From assembly GCA_046349035.1 (NCBI GenBank), contig JAXMDC010000002.1, positions 992,001 to 1,056,000 on the forward strand: a DNA stretch of 64,000 bases, written 5' to 3'. The notes beneath the pieces are model-generated. The model saw nothing but the letters and a program-made list of their open reading frames with translations. It did no database searches and was not told where the DNA came from. The position numbers and the translations under genes are program-made. Shown here piece after piece: positions 57,658-64,000 of this stretch; position 1 is the stretch's first letter; every line of letters starts with the position of its first letter. The stretch is from JAXMDC01 sp046349035 (GTDB taxonomy: Bacteria; Pseudomonadota; Alphaproteobacteria; Rhizobiales; Kaistiaceae).

Positions 57658-58695
57658 ATGCCGCGCCAGCCCGACCCCGGCAAGTCCTTCGATCTGAAGT
57701 CGATTCTCGGCGGCACCCGTCTCCGCCGCAACCGGCGAGCCGATTGGTCGCGCCGCCTGGTGCGCGAAACGCAACTCTCTGTCGACAACCTGATCTGGCC
57801 GATTTTCCTTGTGGACGGGGAGAACATACGCCAACCGATCCGATCGATGCCGGGGGTCGAGCGACTGTCGGTCGACCTTGCTCTCATCGATGCCCGCCGC
57901 GCCCGCGACCTCGGCATCCCTGCCCTCGCGCTGTTCCCGTACACCGATCCTTCCCGGCGCGACGACAACGGGAATGAAGCTCTGAACCCGCAAAACCTCG
58001 TCTGCACCGCCCTCCGCGCCATCAAGAGCGCGGCCCCGGATCTCGGCCTCATCGCCGACGTCGCGCTGGACCCTTACACCAGCCACGGTCACGATGGGCT
58101 GGTGTCGGCGAGCGGCGAAATCGTCAACGACGCTACGGTGGAGCAGTTGGCACGCCAGGCCGTGGTTCAGGCGGAAGCCGGCGCCGACATCGTGGCCCCG
58201 TCGGATATGATGGACGGTCGAGTTGGGGCCATCCGCGCCGCGCTGGACGCGAGCGGGTTCCTCGACACGCAGATTCTTGCCTATGCCGCCAAATATGCCT
58301 CGGCCTTTTATGGCCCGTTTCGCGAGGCCGTTGGCTCCGCCAAGACGCTGACTGGCGACAAGCGCACTTACCAGATGGACCCGGCCAATAGCGATGAGGC
58401 GCTTCGAGAGGTCGAACTCGACATCGCCGAGGGCGCCGACATGGTCATGGTGAAGCCGGGCCTGCCCTATCTCGATATTGTCCGCCGCGTGAAGGACGCC
58501 TTCGGCGTCCCCACCTTCGCCTACCAAGTGTCCGGCGAATTCGCCATGATCGAGGCGGCGGCGGCCAATGGCTGGATTGACCGCGATCGAGCGATGATGG
58601 AAAGCTTGCTTGCTTTCCGCCGCGCCGGTGCGGACGCGATTCTGACCTACTTTGCCCCATCCGCCGCAGCTCTGCTTCAGGCGTCGCGCCGTTAG
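57658..58695 (+). CDS. hemB: Delta-aminolevulinic acid dehydratase
   Basis: HemB condenses two 5-aminolevulinates to porphobilinogen for heme. The 345-residue product has the TIM-barrel motifs GLIADVALDPYTSHGHDG, IVAPSDMMDGRVGAIR (Lys/metal region), KRTYQMDPANSDEALREV and MVKPGLPYLDIV. The active-site lysines (in YAAKYASAFYGPFREA and MVKPG) are visible. The cysteine-rich zinc site of animal enzymes is replaced by Asp-type residues (ALDPYTSHGHDG), as in Mg-dependent bacterial forms. Confidence 0.95.
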   Translation: MPRQPDPGKSFDLKSILGGTRLRRNRRADWSRRLVRETQLSVDNLIWPIFLVDGENIRQPIRSMPGVERLSVDLALIDARRARDLGIPALALFPYTDPSRRDDNGNEALNPQNLVCTALRAIKSAAPDLGLIADVALDPYTSHGHDGLVSASGEIVNDATVEQLARQAVVQAEAGADIVAPSDMMDGRVGAIRAALDASGFLDTQILAYAAKYASAFYGPFREAVGSAKTLTGDKRTYQMDPANSDEALREVELDIAEGADMVMVKPGLPYLDIVRRVKDAFGVPTFAYQVSGEFAMIEAAAANGWIDRDRAMMESLLAFRRAGADAILTYFAPSAAALLQASRR

Positions 58696-58842
58696 GGGGC
58701 AAAGCCGGCGCTCTTCGCCGAGTAATTTCCACGGCGGTGGCAACATGGCGCTAACCGCGCCGCTTGATGCTATTAGGAACTCCGCAGAGTCTCTCGGCCT
58801 CCGATCTGCGGGCTCGGCTCTAGCGGTAGAACGGTGACGACG

Positions 58843-60096
58843 ATGGCTGATGATGGAACCCGCAAGAGCGCGGGCGATAGCGCTGCGATACCGACGCTCG
58901 CGGACGTCCGTTCCGCCGCTGGGCTGATCGCCGGTGCCGTCCTGCGCACACCATTTCTGCCGGCTCCTCGCCTGTCAGCCCTCACCGGCGCATCGGTCTT
59001 CGTTAAATACGAGAACCTGCAAGCGACCTGCGCCTTCAAGGAGCGCGGCGCCCTTGTGAAGCTGCTGAGCCTCTCCGCCGACGACCGCCGACGCGGCGTT
59101 ATCGCCATGTCAGCCGGCAACCATGCACAGGGAGTAGCGTATCACGGCGGCCGCCTCGGCGTGCCAGTTACAATCGTCATGCCGCGCTTCACGCCCTACG
59201 TGAAGGTCGCTGCAACGCGGGCGTTCGGCGCCACTGTCCTCCTGGAGGGCGAGACGGTCGCGGAGTCGCAACTCGCCGTCGATCGCATCCGCGCCAAGAC
59301 CGGCGCGATTCAGGTCCACCCGTTCGACGACCCCGACGTGATCCGCGGCCAGGGTACGATCGGCCTTGAGGTCGCCGAGGACGAACCTAACCTCGACGCC
59401 TTTCTGGTGCCGGTCGGTGGCGGCGGGCTGATCTCCGGCGTTGCCATCGCCATGAAGGCGCTCTGCCCTCGCACCGAGATCGTCGGCGTCGAGACCGAAC
59501 TCTATCCGTCGATGTGGGCGGCGCTGCGCGGGGAGACGCCGCAATGCGGCGGCGACACCCTCGCTGAGGGCATCGCGGTCAAGACCGCGGGAAAGCTGCC
59601 GCTAGCCATTGCCCGCCGTTTGGTGGACGACATCATCCTCGTCAGCGAAGACCTGATCGAGCGGGCGGTCGCGACCTTTCTCAACCTGCAGAAGACGATG
59701 GCCGAGGGCGCCGGCGCCGCCGGGCTTGCGGCCTTGCTCGCGCAGCGCGAGCGCTTCGCCGGCAAGAAGGTCGGCCTGCTCCTCTGCGGAGGGAACATCG
59801 ACCCGCGGCTAGCCGGTTCGATCATGGTCCGCGACCTCGCTCGCAGCGGCAGGATCGTCGCGATCCGACTGACCATCCTCGACCGCCCCGGCGTCCTCGC
59901 CTCGGTCTCTCGCATCATCGGCGAAGCCGACGCGAACGTTCTGGAGGTTGACCACCACCGCACAACGCTCGATGTGCCCGCCAAAGGGGCAAGGCTGCAT
60001 CTCACCATTGAAACGCACGGACCAGAACACACAGACGAAATCATCGCTGCCCTTCTCGCCGAAGGGCACATGGTCGAGAGAGTCGGATCCGGCTGA
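58843..60096 (+). CDS. Threonine ammonia-lyase (short ACT form)
   Basis: This 417-residue PLP enzyme deaminates threonine to 2-oxobutyrate. The PLP lysine is in NLQATCAFKERGA (about 59), the Gly-rich loop is GGGGLISG near 190, and the C-terminus is a single ACT domain (VAIRLTILDRPGVLASVSRIIGEADANVLEVDHHR). This short form resembles TdcB-like/IlvA-short enzymes; isoleucine-biosynthetic and catabolic roles cannot be separated. ATG 58843 is chosen because GGTGA lies upstream; a GTG at 58834 is an alternative. It lies 147 bases after hemB and probably has its own promoter. Confidence 0.9.
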   Translation: MADDGTRKSAGDSAAIPTLADVRSAAGLIAGAVLRTPFLPAPRLSALTGASVFVKYENLQATCAFKERGALVKLLSLSADDRRRGVIAMSAGNHAQGVAYHGGRLGVPVTIVMPRFTPYVKVAATRAFGATVLLEGETVAESQLAVDRIRAKTGAIQVHPFDDPDVIRGQGTIGLEVAEDEPNLDAFLVPVGGGGLISGVAIAMKALCPRTEIVGVETELYPSMWAALRGETPQCGGDTLAEGIAVKTAGKLPLAIARRLVDDIILVSEDLIERAVATFLNLQKTMAEGAGAAGLAALLAQRERFAGKKVGLLLCGGNIDPRLAGSIMVRDLARSGRIVAIRLTILDRPGVLASVSRIIGEADANVLEVDHHRTTLDVPAKGARLHLTIETHGPEHTDEIIAALLAEGHMVERVGSG

Positions 60097-60199
60097 GGCA
60101 CAGGAACAAACCACCGCCCTTTGACCGTCACATCTTTCCTGTGGCAATTCGCTCGTATTATCGTCGCGCCAGGGAGCGCGCCTTGAACCGCCCATTACG

Positions 60200-60988
60200 A
60201 TGACGAAACACCTTCACACCGAAAGCCCGCAGTTCTATCTGACGGCGCCCTCGCCCTGCCCGTACCTCCCGGACCAGGCTGAGCGGAAGGTGTTCACGCA
60301 TCTGGTGGGTGAGCGCGCCAGCGCGCTGAATGATCTGCTCACCCAAGGCGGCTTCCGCAGGAGCCAGAACATCGCCTACCGCCCGGCCTGCGAAGGCTGC
60401 CGCGCCTGCGTTTCGATCCGCGTGGTCGTCGACGCTTTCCAGCTCGGCGAGAGTTTCGCTCGTGTCGCGCGACGTAATCGCGATGTCATCGGCACCGAAA
60501 TCGCCGCGAGCCCAACCTCGGAGCAGTATTCGCTGTTCCGCCGCTACCTCGACACGCGCCATGCCGAGGGCGGCATGGCGGACATGACTGTCCTCGACTA
60601 CGCGATGATGGTCGAGGACACTCATGTCGACACCAGTATTGTCGAGTATCGCCTGCGCGGTGCCGACACGCTGATCACTGGTCGCGGCGAAGGACCGCTC
60701 GTCGCCGCCGCGCTGACCGACATCCTCTCCGACGGCCTGTCGATGGTCTATTCGTTCTTCGATCCGACCCGCGCCGATCGCAGCCTTGGCACCTACATTA
60801 TCATCGACCACATCATGCGCGCGCGCCGCAAAGGACTGCCCTATGTGTACCTCGGCTACTGGGTCGATGGCTCGCGCAAGATGAGCTACAAGACCCGCTT
60901 CCGCCCGCAGGAGCATCTCGGGCCGCGGGGCTGGGAACGTGTCGTAGCCGCCGAGGAGGCGGCAAACTCCGAGCCGGTCGCCGAATAG
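60200..60988 (+). CDS. bpt: Aspartate/glutamate leucyltransferase
   Basis: Bpt adds leucine to proteins with N-terminal Asp or Glu, creating N-degrons read by ClpS. The 262-residue product has the Cys motif RPACEGCRACVSIRV (about 62-76), the ATE-type central segment, DHIMRARRKGLPYVYLGYWVDGSRKMSYKTRF in pieces (RARRKGLPYVYLGYW; KMSYKTRFRP) and the GNAT-like fold of the family. No clpS or aat is nearby. It is convergent with parC, 13 bases apart. Confidence 0.93.
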   Translation: MTKHLHTESPQFYLTAPSPCPYLPDQAERKVFTHLVGERASALNDLLTQGGFRRSQNIAYRPACEGCRACVSIRVVVDAFQLGESFARVARRNRDVIGTEIAASPTSEQYSLFRRYLDTRHAEGGMADMTVLDYAMMVEDTHVDTSIVEYRLRGADTLITGRGEGPLVAAALTDILSDGLSMVYSFFDPTRADRSLGTYIIIDHIMRARRKGLPYVYLGYWVDGSRKMSYKTRFRPQEHLGPRGWERVVAAEEAANSEPVAE

Positions 60989-61001
60989 CGTCGAAAACCG
61001 G

Positions 61002-63257
61002 TCAGCCGCCGGCCGGGCCGAAGCGGTTACTGCGCGGAAAGCCCGCCGGAGCCAGGCGGCCCGCCTGGGCACGGTCCCCGACCCAGTCGGCGAGTTCGGA
61101 CATCGTTCGTGTGAAACTCCGGCCGGACGAGTCAACCCAACTCAATCCTTCCTTGGCAACGAACGTCTTGGCATCCGACACCCCGCCGTCCTTGTAACGC
61201 TGGAGCCGCACGCCCTTGCCTCGCGCCATCTCCGGAATTTCCGCCAGGGGAAAGATGATCATCTTTCGGTTCTCGCCAATGATCGCCACCCGATCGCCAG
61301 ATGCCGGAACGCAAAGACGCGCTTCGTCTGGCAGATCGACGCCAAGGACCTGCTTACCTTTGCGCGTGTTGGCGATGACCTCGGCCTGCGGCACGATGAA
61401 GCCGCGCCCTTCCGTCGAGGCCAACAGCAATTTGCCGTCGGCGCGGGCCGGGAACGCGGCGACGACGTCTTCCGCGTCGCCCATGTCGACCATCAGCCGC
61501 ACCGGCTCGCCATGTCCGCGCCCGCCCGGCAGCTTGGTTGGATCGAGCGTGTAGAAGCGACCGGCTGTCGAAAAGAGGAGTATCTTGTCGGTCGTCTCGG
61601 CATGGAACAGGAATTTCGGCCCGTCATCGGTCTTAAAGGCCAAGCCGCTGGTGTCGGCGAGGTGCCCCTTCAGGGCGCGGATCCACCCCTTGGCCGACAC
61701 CACCACCGTGATCGGCTCGCGCTCAACCAGCAGCGTCTCGATGTCTTCTACGGCATGGACCGGCGCCTCGCCGAAAACACTCCGCCGACGACCGAGCTTG
61801 GTGTCCGGCCCGAACGTCTTGCGCACCTCGCGGATTTCGCCGGCGATGGTTGACCACTGCTTGGCCTCCGACGCCAGCAACTTCTCGATCTCGTCGCGCT
61901 CGCCAGACAGCTCCTTGTGCTCGCGACGAATTTCCATCTCCTCGAGCTTGCGCAAATTGCGCAGGCGCATGTTGAGGATCGCCTCGGCCTGCACATCGCT
62001 GAGCGAGAAGGTCCGCATCAATTCGACCTTAGGCTCGTCCTCCTCGCGGATTATGCGAATAACCTCATCGAGGTTGAGATAGGCGATAAGGAAGCCTTCG
62101 AGCGTCTCCAACCGCCGGCGGATCGCCTCGAGGCGAAACTCAGAGCGCCGCCGCAGCACGTCCCGCCGGTGGTCGAGCCATTCGCGAAGCAACGCGTCGA
62201 GCCCCATCACCATCGGCACCGTGCCCTTGGAAAGCACGTTCATGTTGAGAGGGAAGCGCGTCTCCAGCTCGGTCGTGCGGAACAGCTGTTCCATCATCAG
62301 TGCGGGATCGACATTTCGCGCCCGCGGAGTAATGACGATCCGCACTTCCTCCGCCGACTCGTCGCGGATGTCCTCGACCAGCGGCAGCTTCTTGGCGACC
62401 AAGAGTTCGGCGATTTTCTCAATCAGGCGCGACTTCTGGACCTGATAGGGAATCTCGCCGATGACGACCACATAGGCCCCCCGCGCCTCCTGCTCGACGC
62501 GCCAACGAGCGCGGACGCGAAAGCCGCCTTTGCCTGTCTTGTATGCCTCGACGATCTGCTCCCGGCTGTCGATCACGACGCCACCAGTGGGAAAATCCGG
62601 TCCCTGCACGAACTCGACGAGTTTCTCGACGCTCGCCTTCGGGTGCTTGATCAGGTGGAGCGCGGCATCGCACAGCTCGGCAGCATTATGCGGCGGGATG
62701 GACGTCGCCATCCCGACGGCGATACCGGCCGAGCCGTTGGCAAGGAGATTAGGGAACGCACCCGGCAACACGACCGGCTCGCGCTCGGCGCCGTCATAGT
62801 TGTCGCGAAAATCGACAGCATCCTCGTCGATGCCATCGAGCAGAAGCCGCGCCACCTCCGTCAGCCGCGCCTCGGTGTAGCGCATCGCCGCCGGGTTATC
62901 GCCGTCGATATTGCCAAAATTGCCCTGGCCCTCGACCAGCGGATAGCGGGCGGCAAAATCCTGTGCCAGCCGCACCAAAGCCTCGTAGACCGCCTGATCG
63001 CCGTGCGGATGGTACTTGCCGACCACGTCGCCGACCACGCGGGCGCATTTCTTAAACGCAGCCCCAGGGTCGAGGCGGAGCTGCCGCATCGCGTAGAGCA
63101 GCCGCCGATGCACGGGCTTGAGGCCATCCCGCACATCGGGGAGTGCCCGGTGCGTGATCGTCCACAAGGCGTAGGCGAGGTAGCGCTCTTCGAGCGCCGT
63201 CTTGAGATTGACCGGCTCGACGTCGCCGGCCGGAATCACGTCGTTTCCCATGGCCAT
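61002..63257 (-). CDS. parC: DNA topoisomerase IV subunit A
   Basis: ParC is the cleavage-rejoining subunit of topoisomerase IV, which decatenates daughter chromosomes. The N-terminal domain has VHRRLLYAMRQL, then KKCARVVGDVVGKYHPHGDQAVYEALVRLAQDF, with the active Tyr in AMRYTEARLT. The 751-residue length with a short C-terminal domain is ParC, not GyrA (no GyrA-box, fewer propeller repeats). Two adjacent ATGs (63257, 63251) could start it. Convergent with bpt. Confidence 0.96.
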   Translation of the reverse strand: MAMGNDVIPAGDVEPVNLKTALEERYLAYALWTITHRALPDVRDGLKPVHRRLLYAMRQLRLDPGAAFKKCARVVGDVVGKYHPHGDQAVYEALVRLAQDFAARYPLVEGQGNFGNIDGDNPAAMRYTEARLTEVARLLLDGIDEDAVDFRDNYDGAEREPVVLPGAFPNLLANGSAGIAVGMATSIPPHNAAELCDAALHLIKHPKASVEKLVEFVQGPDFPTGGVVIDSREQIVEAYKTGKGGFRVRARWRVEQEARGAYVVVIGEIPYQVQKSRLIEKIAELLVAKKLPLVEDIRDESAEEVRIVITPRARNVDPALMMEQLFRTTELETRFPLNMNVLSKGTVPMVMGLDALLREWLDHRRDVLRRRSEFRLEAIRRRLETLEGFLIAYLNLDEVIRIIREEDEPKVELMRTFSLSDVQAEAILNMRLRNLRKLEEMEIRREHKELSGERDEIEKLLASEAKQWSTIAGEIREVRKTFGPDTKLGRRRSVFGEAPVHAVEDIETLLVEREPITVVVSAKGWIRALKGHLADTSGLAFKTDDGPKFLFHAETTDKILLFSTAGRFYTLDPTKLPGGRGHGEPVRLMVDMGDAEDVVAAFPARADGKLLLASTEGRGFIVPQAEVIANTRKGKQVLGVDLPDEARLCVPASGDRVAIIGENRKMIIFPLAEIPEMARGKGVRLQRYKDGGVSDAKTFVAKEGLSWVDSSGRSFTRTMSELADWVGDRAQAGRLAPAGFPRSNRFGPAGG

Positions 63258-63316
63258 CTGGTTAGCGGTGCGACGAATCCCCTACAAGCCATCGACCGAA
63301 TCGGTCCCCGCAATCG

Positions 63317-64000
63317 TCAGACTTTGGGCGCCCCCTTGGCATGGGGCAGCAACACCGCTGTCAATGTTTCATGCACCGGCGTCGCTACACCGTTCTCCAA
63401 CCCGAGCCGGGCTACAGCGCCCGACAGCCATTCGAGTTCGAGCGGCCGGCCTGCCGCGAGGTCGTTGGCCTGGCTGGCACGGCTTTCCGGCGGGAGGCTG
63501 TCGAGAAAGGTCATATGCCGCTCCACAGTGTCGCCCGGCAGACCGACGCCGCAGGCTGCCGCGACCGCCACCGCTTCCTCGATCGCCCGCCGCATCAACG
63601 CCCGTGTGCGGGGCGCCGAGCGCAGTGCACCGATCGGCGCTCGCGCGGCGGCGGTGAACCCGGAAATCGTCGCCAGGAACGCAAACTTGCGCCAAACTTC
63701 AACCCGCATGTCGCCGGGCAATGGCGCGTCGAGGCCGGCGGATACCAGGGCCGCCCGAAGGGCGTTGCTTCGTTGCGACTGCCCACCATCGGCCTCGCCA
63801 AAGAGGAACCGGGCGCCGCTTCCCGTCTGGCGGATCCGCCCCGGCCCGGCGACCTCGGCGAAGATATAACAACAGCCCATCATGGCATGTTGAGGCCCAA
63901 GCGTCTTGGCGAGGAGCGGCGTCGCCTCCACCCCGTTGAGGAAGGGCACGACGCCGGTCTCAGGCCCGATCAGCGGCCGGCAAGCGGCAGCCGCGGTTTC
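63317..64000 (-). CDS. panE: 2-Dehydropantoate 2-reductase, 5' end outside window
   Basis: The frame ends at 63317 and remains open through the right edge (reading RPLIGPETGVVPFLNGVEA at the edge), so the N-terminal NADPH-binding Rossmann domain lies outside. The visible part matches ketopantoate reductase (PanE/ApbA): VPFLNGV, EVWRKFAFLATISGFTAAARAPIGALRSAPRTRAL in pieces (WRKFAFLATISGFTAA), and LPPESRASQANDLAAGRPLELEWLSGAVARLG in pieces (ASQANDLAAGRPLELEWLSG). It would reduce ketopantoate to pantoate for CoA, or act on a related 2-oxo acid. It is not co-oriented with known pantothenate genes here. Confidence 0.9.
   Translation of the reverse strand, partial: ETAAAACRPLIGPETGVVPFLNGVEATPLLAKTLGPQHAMMGCCYIFAEVAGPGRIRQTGSGARFLFGEADGGQSQRSNALRAALVSAGLDAPLPGDMRVEVWRKFAFLATISGFTAAARAPIGALRSAPRTRALMRRAIEEAVAVAAACGVGLPGDTVERHMTFLDSLPPESRASQANDLAAGRPLELEWLSGAVARLGLENGVATPVHETLTAVLLPHAKGAPKV

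Noticed and set aside
58745..58837. 30-codon frame (MALTAPLDAIRNSAESL) between hemB and threonine ammonia-lyase
   Set aside because: Only a weak G-rich ribosome site and no leader-peptide features such as runs of Ile, Thr or Val codons.
61917..63869. Plus-strand open frame of 650 codons antisense to parC
   Set aside because: Opposite a complete ParC sequence and without any family motif.

Overview
This 64 kb window looks like chromosomal DNA of a high-GC alphaproteobacterium, probably a Rhodospirillales-like lineage; that lineage is an inference from gene content and order, not a database match. Supporting signs are the blocks bamE / ubiquinol-cytochrome c chaperone / yceD / plsX / fabH / ihfA / merR / tRNA-Pro and glyA / nrdR / ribD / ribE / ribH / nusB / thiL / hppA, the complete ccoNOQP-GHIS set, an LdtR-type MarR regulator, a DUF6163-like gene next to hemB, and a Bpt transferase. 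I see no integrase, transposase, prophage gene or CRISPR array.

Layout. 1-7.6 kb: a lipoprotein, gatB, motBA, a small zinc protein, an FAD monooxygenase, arfB, a chorismate mutase, tRNA-Leu(UAA) and gpt. 7.7-15 kb: map-radC, a GT21-type glycosyltransferase, a Popeye-like cyclic-nucleotide-fold membrane protein, a MobA-like nucleotidyltransferase and a two-gene polysaccharide unit (sugar-phosphate transferase plus polymerase/ligase). 15-34.5 kb is a respiratory and redox island: cytochrome P460, pseudoazurin, ccoNOQPGHIS, hemN, an NTF2-fold protein, a NapC-like tetraheme cytochrome with an unusual first heme motif, a MenA-like UbiA prenyltransferase, a pentaheme cytochrome with calcium-loop-like segments, a double universal stress protein and a MacB-like ABC export trio. 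34.4-42 kb: a Tat-exported propeller-like protein, a HupE-like membrane protein, a short ribosome-hibernation factor, an outer-membrane barrel, a P450 cluster with unknown partners, a HiPIP and tRNA-Pro(GGG). 42-64 kb: mostly housekeeping genes (IHF, fatty-acid and phospholipid initiation, H+-pyrophosphatase, riboflavin, serine hydroxymethyltransferase, L,D-transpeptidase with its regulator, hemB, threonine ammonia-lyase, bpt, parC, panE).

How the parts may work together. The 15-37 kb region carries several copies of an FNR/FixK-type site (TTGA[C/G]-N4-[A/G/C]TCAA), placed 33-83 bases before ccoN, the NapC-like gene, uspA, the ABC operon and the short hibernation factor. This suggests one low-oxygen regulon joining high-affinity respiration, an uncharacterised quinol-to-multiheme cytochrome branch with its own prenyltransferase, a stress protein, an exporter and ribosome hibernation. 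The NTF2-like / NapC-like / UbiA-like / pentaheme unit (25860-29105) is my best candidate for an undescribed system; its electron acceptor and quinone cannot be read from the sequence.
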